Positions 33,032 to 44,681 are shown, counted from the first letter of the stretch. The stretch: 64,000 nucleotides of DNA from Diphasiastrum complanatum (GCA_029204225.1 CM055102.1:63175000-63238999), one strand, 5' to 3'. Notes: generated by a model not told the origin, from the sequence alone. Translations and numbers: made by a program.

Positions 33032-36000
33032 TTAACTTGCTAGTTTTACAACACTACTTTGTTCCAACTTAAGAATGATCTCCATCATCAGAATAGATCT
33101 CTTCTCAAGGATCCTAATATGTACAAAATAGGACACAACATAATTGATATAGATAATAGTGTCCATATAGGATGCTTCACTATTTCTTACATCAATTTTA
33201 CATAGAATCATAAAAATGGTACATGTAAAAGAACATAGAATCTCAATTAATGAATTCCTCCATGTATCCATATCTGGTTTCTTTGTAAAATAGCAGCAAA
33301 CAAGTTGTAAATGAAAGTGATCAACAAGTGTTTGCATGCCTCCTCCACATTTCACTATACATATAGTGAATGCAACATGTATCTCCATGAATGAACTTCC
33401 ATCACCACCTTGCCTTTGTAGATCTTCAATCCATGAAAGCCTTTGAGTGAATGAATGCCAAAAAGATGTGTTCCCTACTCCATTTGAATGACCAAAACCT
33501 GAACTTGAAATACTTGAAGTACCTCCACAAGATTTGCACACAACGCTTGATCCTACAATGTCAACAAGTTGCCAATTTGCCAACACTAGAATACTAGATC
33601 TTGAACTTTGTTCAAAAGAAAACATATTGACCACTTCAATACCTTTCAAGATCTGAATGAATTCATGTACTTGATCATACAAACCAGCAATGATAACTAT
33701 TCCATCTCCAAGATCCAAAGGATGCAAAACTATGGAACTAGTTTTATTGAAATTTGACAATTTCAACACATTGACATAACAATGTTCATACATGAGATTA
33801 GGCAAGTGAGGTAGAGTAAGAAGACACTTCCTTGCAGCTCCAAAGACCTTACTTGAACCTTCAAGAACCTGTAAAAACAGATCCAAAATGCCTTGACCAT
33901 TTGTCTCTTCTTTGATGCTTTTCACTAGCTTCGAATTGCCACTTGTCTCTTGGTGTTGATGAAGCAATCCAAGATCAACCTCTTGATCTTCCAATAAGAC
34001 ATCAAAGATCTTGCATATGTGAACATCTTCAGATCTGAAACTCTGAAGATACTCCCTCTCAAACACATGATTAAGATCCCACAAGATCTCATCAATGCTC
34101 AAATTTGACCCTTCACTATAGTTAGTGAAAACAATGCCACCATCATAAACCAAAAGATAGATTCCAACATTTCCATTTAACATGAAGTAGAGTAGGTGAA
34201 GATGAGTATCAAACCTAATCAAAACAGCCCTCTTGAGTTCATAACAAACCTCAATAAGCTCACCAATGATATCTCCCTTGCCTTGAAGAAGTTGCCACTT
34301 GAGTTGCTCCATGTAGTCTTCTTCAACCAACCTTTTGCCATCTTGACCATGAATGAACAATCCACCACAATCATAGAATGCTTTGAGTTGATGAAGAGAT
34401 GTTAGATCCATGCTTTGGATCTTCCCAAGAACCACTCTTCCATTGCCCTTTCCTTCACAAGACTCCCTCTTAATGCTAGCACCACAAAAGTTAGAAACCT
34501 CCCTCTTGATAGTTGCACCATAAGAAGTAGAAGACTCTTGAATATTAGAAGCCAAGAAAAGAATCCTTAGTACCTTCAACATAAGAGTGATTGAAGTACT
34601 CTCTCTTTTCAAACATGAACTTCTACTCAATGATTTAGGTAATGAGTCATATGATAATGATTCTTCCTCACTATCGTTCATAAAAACATCATTCAAAGTA
34701 CATCCTACTTTGAACACTTCACATACTTCTCTTCCTTTTGACTTGTGATCTCCCTCACCAAGTCTCATGATAGAAACCTTTGATCTACTCTTTTTATGAA
34801 GAAATGTGACACCACTTGTTGCACAAATGACTTTATCACAAAAAGATGTAAAAGAACCATTTCCTTCAAGCATGCTCAAAGCACCATCATCTTTTCCCAC
34901 ATGATTACATACATCAATATGAAAAGAATTAGAAGAACAACCATCTTCTTGCAAAGAATGACACTTAGCATCTCCATCTTTTTCCATATGAACAAACAAG
35001 TCATTAGCAACAATCACTTCCAAAGAAAAATCTTCATCAACTCCATTGATGAAGTTAGCTCCTTCCTTACCTTTTCCATTTTTGCACTTGCCATCTAGCA
35101 CCATTGAAGAACCACCAAGCCTTGGAAGTCCATGAGTAGAAGAGTACAAACATGATGCTAATTTAGCTCCACATGACTCCATATGACTAGTAGGTAACAC
35201 TAGTGCATCTTCAAGATCCAATGGATCCAAAAAATTGACCATAGATTCACCAAAGCTTGCCAAGTTAGCACAACAATTATCATCTCCAAGAAGTACATTA
35301 GATCTCAACCTAGATCTAGCATTTTGTTTCTTATGGCATTCATTTGCAAAATGTCCTTTCACTCCACAATAAAAACATTTGAACTTGGACTTATCTTGCT
35401 TCCTACTTTGCAAAGAAGAAGAATGCTTTCCATGCTCCAAACTACCTTGCTTGGACCACTTGCCTTTGAACTTGCCCTTTGTGAAAAGAGCTTCTTCATC
35501 TCCACCTTGTGTTGATGCACCACCACCTTTGGCTTGCAACCTATGCTCTTCAGCCACCAAGATCTCTTGCAAGTCATTGACACTTGGCAAGGACTTTTGT
35601 ATAGCAAAGCATTGTACAAGGTTAGAATGTTCATCAAGCAAACCATTCAACATGACTTGAACTAGTTCCCCATCCTTTATGCTTTCATCTATGCATGCTA
35701 GATCATCATTCAAGGATTTAACCTTCAAGACAAATGAATGTGCACTCTCTCCCTCTCTTTGACAACTTTGGAAGATTTGCCTTCTTAGGGTGAGAACCCT
35801 AGATGTGGATTTGGACTCATAGATCTTCTTCAAAGCATTCCATGCTTCACTTGAAGAAGTACATTTACCAACTTCTTTAAGAAGTTCATTGGTAACATTC
35901 ATCTTTATGATATGTAAGGCTCTTTTAGCCCTTCTATCAAAATTTAGTTGCTCTTGAAGAATTAGAGGTCTTTCTTCAATTCCCACAACTATATCCATTA

Positions 36001-36106
36001 GCTCATTCAACTCTAGTAAAGACTCCATCCTCACTTTCCAAGTTGAATAGTTTGTAGAGTTTAACCTCTCTTTAGCTTCCAACATGATTCCACCATTGGA
36101 TGTCAT
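33032..36106 (-). CDS. Gag fused to degenerate pol-like protein, 1,024 aa
   Basis: The start is the ATG at 36,106, chosen because MTSNGGIMLE aligns with MASNGGIMLE of the autonomous element; the frame is open another 22 codons upstream from a TTG. Residues 1-240 are a copia gag, very similar to the relative, with a CCHC zinc knuckle at 244-257 (CFYCGVKGHFANEC). Residues 258-594 match nothing I know. No DSG protease, HHCC or DDE integrase motif is visible. Residues 595-690 echo the relative's reverse transcriptase in order (EEDYMEQ, EVCY, LLYFMLN, LLVY, NLSIDEI), but the catalytic YVDD is YDGG (654-657) and about 15 residues are missing. Near the C-terminus FTKK and KLAS recall the RNase H end. 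Gag presumably forms particles. Any role for the rest is unknown. Confidence 0.85.
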   Translation of the reverse strand: MTSNGGIMLEAKERLNSTNYSTWKVRMESLLELNELMDIVVGIEERPLILQEQLNFDRRAKRALHIIKMNVTNELLKEVGKCTSSSEAWNALKKIYESKSTSRVLTLRRQIFQSCQREGESAHSFVLKVKSLNDDLACIDESIKDGELVQVMLNGLLDEHSNLVQCFAIQKSLPSVNDLQEILVAEEHRLQAKGGGASTQGGDEEALFTKGKFKGKWSKQGSLEHGKHSSSLQSRKQDKSKFKCFYCGVKGHFANECHKKQNARSRLRSNVLLGDDNCCANLASFGESMVNFLDPLDLEDALVLPTSHMESCGAKLASCLYSSTHGLPRLGGSSMVLDGKCKNGKGKEGANFINGVDEDFSLEVIVANDLFVHMEKDGDAKCHSLQEDGCSSNSFHIDVCNHVGKDDGALSMLEGNGSFTSFCDKVICATSGVTFLHKKSRSKVSIMRLGEGDHKSKGREVCEVFKVGCTLNDVFMNDSEEESLSYDSLPKSLSRSSCLKRESTSITLMLKVLRILFLASNIQESSTSYGATIKREVSNFCGASIKRESCEGKGNGRVVLGKIQSMDLTSLHQLKAFYDCGGLFIHGQDGKRLVEEDYMEQLKWQLLQGKGDIIGELIEVCYELKRAVLIRFDTHLHLLYFMLNGNVGIYLLVYDGGIVFTNYSEGSNLSIDEILWDLNHVFEREYLQSFRSEDVHICKIFDVLLEDQEVDLGLLHQHQETSGNSKLVKSIKEETNGQGILDLFLQVLEGSSKVFGAARKCLLTLPHLPNLMYEHCYVNVLKLSNFNKTSSIVLHPLDLGDGIVIIAGLYDQVHEFIQILKGIEVVNMFSFEQSSRSSILVLANWQLVDIVGSSVVCKSCGGTSSISSSGFGHSNGVGNTSFWHSFTQRLSWIEDLQRQGGDGSSFMEIHVAFTICIVKCGGGMQTLVDHFHLQLVCCYFTKKPDMDTWRNSLIEILCSFTCTIFMILCKIDVRNSEASYMDTIIYINYVVSYFVHIRILEKRSILMMEIILKLEQSSVVKLAS

Positions 36107-37267
36107 GATGCTAATATCTTCTTGTGTCCTTAGGCTCTGTTCTAATGCACCTAGCACTCTCCTTTCTCTCAATAAATGAAGAAGGAGAAGATCTTAAAAG
36201 ATTTAGAACCCTAAATGACCTCTATCTTGAAACTATTTGGCTTTCAAGCATAGAAAGGAAGATTGAAACACATGCAACACTTTGCACACACTAAGAATGG
36301 ATTACAAAATCAAACCAACCTGAACACACTCTTGCTTAAGCTCTCAAACTTTCCAGCAAGTGACCAAATCAAGTTATGGTGTGAAGAGTTACTTGCATTC
36401 TTAGAAAATACCCAAAACTAGGATGCCAAGATTACCTAGTAATGAACAAACTTGATCAACATATGATCAACACACTAAGATATTGATTCAACCTGTAAAA
36501 CCACATGTAAACCACACTTCTAAAAGTTTATAAACTCCAGCAAGTGATAAATACAAGATTTAGATGTGAATGAATGAGCACACTTAGTGAATCACAAGAC
36601 TAGCTTCACTATCTTGTCAAATCTTGGTGTTTAGATGTAGATCTAAGATCACTTCACATGAAAATGTTCCTCAACCTGTTAAGAACCTGAAAACACACTT
36701 GCATAATGGTTAACACCTTCCAGCAAATGCTCCAATCAAATTACATAAGGAGAGTTACTTACATGCTCAACAAAGTACACCAAAATTTATGCCAAAATTG
36801 ATGACAATCTTTACAATATGCTCTTCACAATGGAGCTTACAATATGTTCACCCAAAAAAGGGGATCTTTCATCCAAATGGGAGCTTTGCTCAGCCTTTAG
36901 GAGAATTACAACTCACTCAAAAGAGCATTTGTCATCCACTTAAGGAGAAGTTTCATCCACTTAAGGAGAGTGTTCATCCAAGAATGGAGATTGTCAACAA
37001 TAGGATTGAAAAGAACATTGTTAGTATTGAATATGCACAAGCCTCACAATCACAAATGATTAGGTGTTATGATCTGATCCAAAATAGTTTCTTTTCAGCC
37101 TCTGATCTTCAATAGACCTGAAATATGCTTTTGATCCACAAGTTCAACTCACAAAACAAAGGTTAGTAAGATTTGATCAACAAAGCAATGCAAAATCATG
37201 CTAGAACTTGATCAAACATCCAAATATCACCAAAAATGGAATACTTACTGTAAATAGAAGCCAACCA
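36107..37267 (-). other. Leader of the non-autonomous element
   Basis: Non-coding leader of about 1.16 kb. From 36,245 to the primer site it is almost identical to 45,587-46,609; I found two mismatches. It includes three diverged tandem units of about 184 bp, each with TTGCTGGA. A 108-codon antisense frame (36,789-37,115) is identical to that of the relative, which I attribute to nucleotide identity rather than coding. Confidence 0.75.
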
Positions 37268-37279
37268 GCTCTGATACCA
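37268..37279 (-). other. Primer binding site (minus)
   Basis: GCTCTGATACCA, the reverse complement of TGGTATCAGAGC, directly adjoining the 5' LTR. Confidence 0.92.
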
Positions 37280-37926
37280 TGTGAAAAATACAGATCCTAA
37301 GTGGATCTAAACTCCAAGATCATTGGCTTGAATGCTTGCACTCCAAACTACATAAGCTAGGAATTGGCAACACATTCTATGCTACCTAGAATGCAAAGAA
37401 CTTGATCAAAAAGCATTTATCACAAATGGAAACTTCCATAAACATCAAGTGCGGCCCAAAATAGCATTATACAGTCCATAATACATCAGCCTATCACTTT
37501 TGGAAAGCACCTAAGATCATACACACAAAGCTTGAACTCAATCACTACACAATGCCAACAATGGAAGGAGAACCCAATAGAAAAATCTCTCATTAAGCAA
37601 ATGAATACAATGGATCTGCTCCAACCTGTTTCTCCACGGCCTACCTGCTATATATAGCTGAGAGAGATGACTCTCTCTCCTCTCTCTAGACCCTCCTTAC
37701 CTAAAATATGCCCTATATAGGTAAAATTGGCATATATGTCCAAAATACATGAAAATGGACTCATTTCGAAGGTCTTGAAGTTTGACACTTCTTCATACTG
37801 AAAAAATACACTTACTAAAAATATCTAGACCTGTTTCACACGTGTGAAAAGTCAGATCCTAAACTATGTGCCATTTTTAGCAATTTTGGCCTAAAACTAG
37901 ACAAGGAAATGTTGACAATTTTCACA
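37280..37926 (-). repeat. 5' LTR of the non-autonomous element
   Basis: 647 bp, no difference seen from the 3' LTR. U3 palindrome at 37,835-37,848. Bordered by the target duplication TGCTA. Confidence 0.95.
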
Positions 37927-39224
37927 TGCTATTGCTCTCACGAGATCGAACCTCTGCGTGATGACTACCTTCATCTCCTTGATGCTTGGATCTTGGATTG
38001 AGGATAGGATAGGAAATAATTCCACTACAGTTTTGGCACCATTGCCGAGAATTTCTCATTTCGTTAAGTGTCGAGGAAGTTACAAATTTTTGAAAATATC
38101 AAAAAAAAGAAATTATGTAGCCTGGTCATTAGCTTCAACAATGTCATTGCTAGCAGCTGCACATATCTACGAGGATCAAAATGAACAAGCATTATCTTAG
38201 GACGCGTTTTTGGATGTGTTAACTACCCATTTGTAAATAGACAAGGTTATAATGAATGGCCACCGAACCTATATGGCTATTATTGAAAATTTGCATTAAA
38301 GCTTTGAGGTTAGTGTCATGAGACTGCCACCAGTTTTGGTGTGGGATACTATTGGAGGATTTGCGGATATCGAGACAACCCTAACCCTAGTTAATAAGTG
38401 AGAGGGATTTGGCATCCTGCATGTGTAAGTCCAATCCGATGGTCACATAGAGATTTGATAATTAGAAAGTCAATAAAAGGACTTTAGGCCTTTTTGCAAA
38501 ACTTTTAATGTCACATGCCTAAATGTCAAGTTAGTGAATAAAGTTGGGTTCCCACCAAATTTCAGTTTCAAATTGGTTCCCTCCAATTATTGAATGGATT
38601 CCCACTCTTTTTTAAATATGAATAGTTAGAGAGGTAGAAATGGGCCAATAGGATTTTGAGGCTAAGGTTCTCCTCTCCAGTATATATAGGAGCAAACTCG
38701 AGTTGCTCCTCATGTTTTCATCTTCATTTCAATACAAGTAGATTGGTTCTCTTATGGAATGGACTTGTGAATGTCCTTGCTCTCTAACTCTATTCTTCCG
38801 TCTCTCATGGTTTGTTGTATTTGCTAATTGTTGGATCTGAATGTTATTGGAATTACTATTTCTTATGCTTTTGGTGAGAGAGAAAAAGAGAGAGAGAGAA
38901 AGAATAAGCTATTATCATTATGGATCTTAGGGTAATGGACATAGTGTTAATCTTAGTGTTAATGGATGTTAGATTTGGATCCACATCGGCTTGTACCACT
39001 AGAAAAAAGAGCTTTGTATTGTACCACTCGACTTGTATTGAGTGATGACCACATCGACTTGTAGATTTTACCACTCGAAAAAGAGCTTTGTATTGTACAA
39101 GACGAACCAAGCACAACTAAAAGCATCCCTTTGTTGTACACACTGTAGATATTGAACAAAAATTATTAATATTATGACTTACAATTTATTCATAGATTTA
39201 AAATAATAAAAAAAGAGATGCATA
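37927..39224. other. Non-coding, LTR-like with direct repeat
   Basis: No gene. 38,745-38,985 repeats 32,095-32,340 (TTCTCTTATGGAATGGACTT start). TATA-like AGTATATATAGGA at 38,677-38,689 and TCAATAAAAGG near 38,470 suggest a decayed LTR. The non-autonomous copia element inserted between the two copies, though other sequence also lies between them. Confidence 0.4.
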
Positions 39225-40030
39225 TTAGGGATAAATTGAATATACCTTGAGAGATTTGATAGTTATCTCCCCAATATAAGTGGCCGTAGTCAGTATTTCA
39301 CGAACGACATCATGAAGTAGAGAAACAAATTCTCTCTGTGTATTTTCATTTGAGTTTATTTTTACACATGGAAAATTTGATACTCCCTCATTTATTTTTA
39401 TAGAAAGAATATTCAGGCTCCAATGCCGACTACAACAATCATAATGAAAATTAGAATAATTTCTGACATGAGTATGATCATCAAAATAAAAGACATCAAC
39501 AACATATAGCAAACCTTACTTATTTTCATATGGAATCAAGTAGAATTTGGCCACAGGACAACACTCGATGAAATATGCAGCCCTTTCAAAATTGGCCTCT
39601 TTTGCCTACACAGCACCCACAAAAAATGGACTCACCACAAAAACAACTCCCTTAAAATCCATACTAATATTACGCTACAAATTTTTTTGGCCGGCTTCAA
39701 TAATCACATCTCTGAAGTTTTATCTTTAAGCTCTGTACAAAATTTGGGACCTAATCTATAGCTTTTATTTGAATCCGAAAGAAAAAAAGTCAAAATAATT
39801 GTTGAGCATATCAATTTTATTGCCTAAATAAGATTCGTATTGATTGTAATGGTCAGAATAAAAAAGAATTTGATTGAGATCGTATGCAATTCTAACAGAA
39901 AGATTATGTACAGGATTTGAATTAGATGCTGACATAATATTTATAGATTTCTTAGTTATTTTTTCCAGCTCCTCTTGGGTTATCTCCACCTTCGACAAAG
40001 AAACCTTCTGAGGAGGTGGACGAGTAATAG
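39225..40030 (-). pseudogene. Unidentified decayed coding remnant
   Basis: Two consistent minus-strand stretches. A 40,030-39,765 piece reads SKVEITQEELEKITKKSINI onward. A downstream piece from about 39,715 to 39,225 shows protein-like sequence through three in-frame stops (for example ANFERAAYFIECCPVAKFY and TATYIGEITIKSLKVYSIY). Residue usage is coding-like. I recognise no domain. It could be a decayed host gene, a retroelement or an old virus-derived insertion. I do not choose between them. Confidence 0.35.
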
Positions 40031-40479
40031 GAGGAGGAGAGGCTGATCATATTTTCGAATAAGAGCCTGATTCAGAGGATAGAACGATTTGGAGTCACTT
40101 TGTAGGTATTACCTTAGGAGGAAGGGAAGTAGCTAGCTTACGAGATCCAATTTTCTTTGGGACAGCCTGCTTCATTTTCCTCAAGGTAGTTGGCAAGTCT
40201 AATCTATCCAGAGGCAGGTCTCTGGAGGTGTTGGCATTATCCACATGAAACCCTGAATACCTATCTCAAAGTCATTTGAGAATCACAAAATATTTAGGCA
40301 TGATGGTAACACGCTTACCATGCACGTCCAGAAGATAAGAATCCTCAAAAAAACTAGGACATGAGCACCCTATAAGACCTGCATGGCTGTCATGGCAAAA
40401 CAAACATCAAGCCAAAGTGGCAGGGTGACATTCCTCACAGATCGGCTGAAAGGAGCTCTAGGGATCAACAATTCAGTCG
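40031..40479. other. No recognisable gene
   Basis: Between the decayed remnant and the E-family repeat. Short frames only and no partner in the window. Confidence 0.4.
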
Positions 40480-40733
40480 ATAACTTCTTTTGGACATAAA
40501 TAACAACTATTGTTCAGCTATGACACCTGTCTTCCTCAATAAACTAACTTGAGCAGTTTTGTTTTGTGGGATGGTGGCATGTATCAGCTGGATGTCTTGA
40601 AAGTGGTTATGCTTTATGGTGCTTTGTAGTATTGTGTTTTACTTTTCAGCTGTATTTTACCTTGTTGGATTATGAATAAAGGCTTCAAAGAGCTTCAATC
40701 TTGCTTTGTCAAGAGGAACTAAGTGCAGTCTTG

Positions 40734-40806
<73 letters not shown>

Positions 40807-40930
40807 CATCCTGGTGGTGTAAATTTGACTATTCCTTGGTTGGGATAGTACTGAAGCTCTTACCTTCTATCCGATTCATAAGCTAACAAAGGTCTGTTTG
40901 CATCATTTAGTCCACAACATGATGATTTCA
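40480..40930 (+). repeat. E-family repeat (LTR-like) with (TC)n
   Basis: Longest E copy. It contains CCTCAATAAACTAACTTGAG, AATAAAGGCTTC at 40,675-40,686, and a 69-bp TC run (40,736-40,804) that is only about 11 bp in the copy at 17,471-17,800. A coding-like remnant follows directly, as at 17.3 kb in mirror image. Confidence 0.6.
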
Positions 40931-41564
40931 GGATACTCCTGCTTTGGGTTATGGGGAGTCCCTTCCTCCGCCTAACCATTTTGTTCAGACTTTGATTTGC
41001 TGTATGAAAAAGGCTGTTGAAATGAATAATTTTATCATCGATACTGATATGGCCACTTGTTCTTCTACTGGACTTGAGGATAAGATTCTTTGTCTTATTG
41101 ATTTACTTGAGACTATTGATTGGGTTAAGATCTATCTTGAGTTTGTTAAGAAGAAAGATACTCTAAGTCTAATGTAAAATCTTTATAATCGTCTCAATGA
41201 TTTCGTCGAAAGATTTAAAGAAGAAGATAAGTTCTGTAATTTACACATTAGAAAAGTATTCATGTGTCTGGAAAATGAAAATGGTATCACACCTAATGTT
41301 ATTTTCCCTTCCATATCTGATGCACCTCTTTCAGCACATTATCTTGTCTTTACTGATGACCTTGACGACGATAGTGCCTCTCAGTTGGAAATATTTTCCC
41401 AAGACATCTGCGACATTGGTGACCTTTCTTCTTATGATTTTTGCCAATCTAAAAGCTATCAAGTTCCTTTTGTCCCCAGCAGTCTTGTATCTCTCGTTTA
41501 TATTCACCCTGTCTTGCTATCAAAAATACTCTCAAGCACACTTTTTCATTTTGATTTTCTCTAG
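40931..41564 (+). pseudogene. Unrecognised retroelement-like coding remnant
   Basis: One frame runs from about 40,931 to 41,564 with a single TAA at 41,175. It contains GYGESLPPPNHFVQT, DTDMATCSSTG, LYNRLNDFVERFKEED and a Ser/Asp-rich tail. The position after an LTR-like repeat suggests a gag-proximal region, but no gag motif is evident. Truncated by the junction at about 41,570. Confidence 0.4.
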
Positions 41565-41574
41565 CCGATGTACC

Positions 41575-41790
41575 CCACTCAAAAGCGATACTAAAAGCTT
41601 GTTCAACGCGCTTGAGATCGATATTTCCATGAAAAAACTGAATTTTTGACAAAAAATGATAAATCCGATACATGTGGCATCATTTAAGTGGTCCACGTGT
41701 CTGTCCGTATGCATCATTTTGACTCATTAATGAGGGGCATATGGGTGTATTGACACGTGCACGAATTCATCTTGGCGATGTTAGCACACA
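41575..41790 (-). repeat. Inverted relative of the 30.6-30.9 kb region
   Basis: Carries CGCTTGAGATCGATAT at about 41,608, two ACGTG sites (near 41,696 and 41,755) and CATTAATGAG in reversed order relative to 30,840-30,910. A diverged inverted copy of the promoter-like stretch. Confidence 0.6.
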
Positions 41791-41834
41791 TACTATCGAA
41801 GATGAATGCACTGTAAGAGTGATGTTCTAGCATG

Positions 41835-42046
41835 ATCAATTCAAACTACTATCAAATGTTTTGTATGTACCTAAACTCACTAGAAATATGTTATCAGTAA
41901 GTAGAATTGCTGATTTAGGTCATAGGGTAGAGTTTGAGTCTGATCAATGCCGAACTATCGATAGGACAAATAAGATCCTTGCACTCGGCAAGAGACATGG
42001 ATACTTATATAAACTGGCATGTAGGAATTTGATGGAAACGTGGTGA
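41835..42046 (+). pseudogene. Copia protease/pre-integrase fragment
   Basis: A frame with VPKLTRNMLSVSRIADLGHR, then ILALGKRHGYLYKLA, the pattern of copia polyproteins between protease and the GAG-pre-integrase zinc region (compare IPSITKNLLSVSQM in the intact element). It ends without the HHCC zinc motif. It is from a different copia lineage than the intact element. Confidence 0.7.
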
Positions 42047-42780
42047 GTAGCGAAAGTGGTGAGCAGATGGGGATAGATCGGTAGTGTGTCAATTACTAGC
42101 TATGAGTTCAAGATGAAATGAATACCGCAATGCACAATGGAACTAAAAACATAGTGTAGAAAAAAATACACTCTGATAATAATCAAAACTGAGTACAAGA
42201 GCTTGAAGCTAGCGCAAATCAGTGGGCGCTAAGTCAGTTTTCAGCTGAGTTTGTCAGCTAAGTATCTTAAAGATTCGTCAGAATCAACCAACATCTATTT
42301 CGACAGTATACCGAGGTTTGTTCTGAGGATGAACAGTAGCATTTTTTAGTTTTTTTTTTAAATTACAGTTTTCAGGTGATTTGCTTCTTATTGCTGCCTT
42401 ATCATTCTACTCCTTTACTTATCAAAATGTGCCATACCATTGCAACATTGTTTGTAATCTCATATAACATTGAAGCCTCACTTTGATTCTACTGGACCGA
42501 GAGTTTTTATTTGCGATTGTTCTCCATAGATTATTAGTTTCAAGTTTCGTAACTAGGCATGTTGTTGATTATGTTTGTCCTTCAAGTATAGCTTGACCAA
42601 TAATCAACATTAGAGAAACTCTGAGTCCAAAAAAGACCTTTTAAGAAATGCCATGTAGATTGACAAAGTTTATTAATGTAAATTTCCAAAATAAATTCAT
42701 TTTCTGCCCAAATTCTTTTTCATTTCTGCCCGCACTAGTTTCGATGCTTAACCATTCTATGTACATTATTGTTTGTAGTT
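42047..42780. other. No recognisable gene
   Basis: Non-coding AT-rich sequence between the copia fragment and the foldback. No partner seen. Confidence 0.4.
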
Positions 42781-43108
42781 CATTTAAAATAGGATAACTT
42801 TTTAACCGTAGCTCCGATTGAGACGCAAATTATATTGTTGGAAAGCGCTTGACGAGAGCTTTCCAATGGTACCTACATGCTACTTTCAAGCTACTGTTCA
42901 AAAGTTATGGCCGGTCAAAGTTTCAGACCAAAAAAAATGTCCACATATCTCTCTTGTGCGTGGATAGAGTACCCGGCCATAACTTTTGAACGGTAGATTG
43001 GAAGTAGGCATCTAGGGTATCATTGTAAAGCTCTCTTTGAGCGCTTTTCAAGGGTAGAATTTTCGTCTCAATCGGAGGTACAGTTAAAAAGTTATCCTAT
43101 TTTAAATG
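42781..43108. repeat. Foldback element, about 135-bp arms
   Basis: Arms 42,781-42,914 (from CATTTAAAATAGGATAAC) and 42,973-43,108 (to GTTATCCTATTTTAAATG) are imperfect reverse complements across their whole length, with a 58-bp loop. No frame. Consistent with a foldback MITE or a hairpin-forming transcript. No clear target-site duplication was found. Confidence 0.85.
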
Positions 43109-44681
43109 ATAATTGCATATTATACTATGAGTAACATGTCATGCTTGCGGGCTGCCCTTGGCGCCGAATTATAGCATTATTAAGAAACCATTTTTTTTCA
43201 ATTCTAATGAGCTACGTTACGTAGATTTCAAATTTGAGTGTTTTGATTGGTCCATGTGTAAGCAAAATTTGAGAAAAAATATTAAAAGTATCTTTACAAA
43301 GAGTATTTTTTGGATTTAGAACTCCTCTAATGCCACCATTCTTTGATTTTAGAGCCTTGATAGTCTTGTTGAGTTGGTTTCTCAGCATATATTTAAAGTG
43401 AGTTGGTTTCAAAACATATGTTTGAATCGAGTTTGCATTTTAGAAGATACATACAAGTTGAGTCCAACAAATCCATCAATAAAGGTTAGTCTCACTCCAA
43501 CAAGACTTAGGAAGTGACATTTCTAATAAAATTACTTTAGGACATTACATGAAATCCACTATTAACCAAGAAAACAATCAAATGCAAAGAGTTAAGAGCC
43601 TCGAGTTTTGCCATTTAGGTGTCACAAGTAAAGAGAGAGCGAGCAAACGAGAGATAAACAGATCAAAGTTCCTCTTGACAAGTCAAGATCAAAACTTTTC
43701 ATAACCCTTTATTCATAAACCAACAAGGAAAAACATAGCTAAAAAGTACACAGTACTAGAAAGCGCTGTAAAGCAGACCATAATTGGCACCTGCCACCAT
43801 TCCACCACACAAAACCACACAAGTTAGCATAGTGAGAAGACAGGTGTCAACGTTGAATGTCAGTTGTTATCCATGTACAAAATACGTTAAACTAATCAAC
43901 TTGCAGTGTAGATAAAATTTTTTATAGTCCGATCTTTCCTTACTATAAGCAAGTCATGTGTGGTACTCGTGACTTCTTGGGCAAATCCATGCCATGCAGG
44001 AGTCTGCAAGCAATCTTATTGTTAGATAAACTTTTGAACCTTGATCATGATTTAATATGGAGTCAAGCACAATACTCATTTTCATACACAAAAGCCTTTA
44101 TTTATGCCATCTATGAGGACGATTGTTTATACTATAAAATTTTTCTTAAGTATGCTACATTCAAGCATGCCATAGATGAGGGTAATTGTCAAACATTTTT
44201 TCGTAAGTATCATAGCAGTCATTCTCTAAAGCATTCAATGTACCCAACTCTGAAGCTTCTATCTTAGAGCAATGCCGAAATATGTGACAAACACCAATCT
44301 GAATGGTCGACGCAAGCGATTCCTATGAACTGGCCATATAAACTTTTGAGTGCCTTTGAGAACCGTCAAAGTCCGTATGCAAGGCTATGTATAGCATTAC
44401 ATATTAATGCACATGATAGATATATTATGGTTGTGATCCATACTATCTTGTATAACCCATTATCAAAGCATTCTTAGCAGTGTTATTCTTGCATGGTAAA
44501 CGTTCAGGTAGTAGAGATCATACCTTTTCTTTTCGTATGCTGGAAACCAATGATATAAAGCTTAAAACTCATGCAATCTTGCTGCTATGCTGTTGAAAGC
44601 CAAATATGATAGCAAATACAGTTATGACGTATACGTATCTCAAGTGCTCATTGTGATAATACAAATCATACATTTAAAAAC
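43109..44681. other. Non-coding with E-family piece
   Basis: No gene. 43,640-43,890 is a diverged minus-oriented E-family repeat (TTCCTCTTGACAAGTCAAGA, GACAGGTGTCAACG). CTTGGGCAAATCCATGCCAT at 43,977 matches the words at 9,005-9,057. A 103-codon plus frame (43,956-44,267) is unrecognised. Confidence 0.45.

Larger units (their letters stand above)
32372..37926 (-). mobile_element. Non-autonomous Ty1/copia-type retrotransposon
   Basis: A complete 5,555-bp element on the minus strand. It has two 647-bp LTRs with no difference that I could find, a primer site, a 1.16 kb leader, one 1,024-codon frame and a polypurine tract. It is flanked by the 5-bp target duplication TGCTA (32,367-32,371 and 37,927-37,931). 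It lacks visible protease and integrase motifs, so it must borrow them. Identical LTRs imply very recent insertion. Its close relative at 44,920-51,350 is a plausible source of proteins. Confidence 0.9.

Noticed and set aside
36789-37115. A 108-codon frame identical to one at 45,739-46,065
   Set aside because: It is antisense in the leaders of both copia elements. Identity is explained by the nucleotide tract shared between them, and no start context or domain supports a protein.
32095-38985. Direct repeats 32,095-32,340 and 38,745-38,985 as LTRs of one element
   Set aside because: No TG...CA ends, primer site or polypurine tract could be placed. The copia-type element between them has its own LTRs and target duplication.
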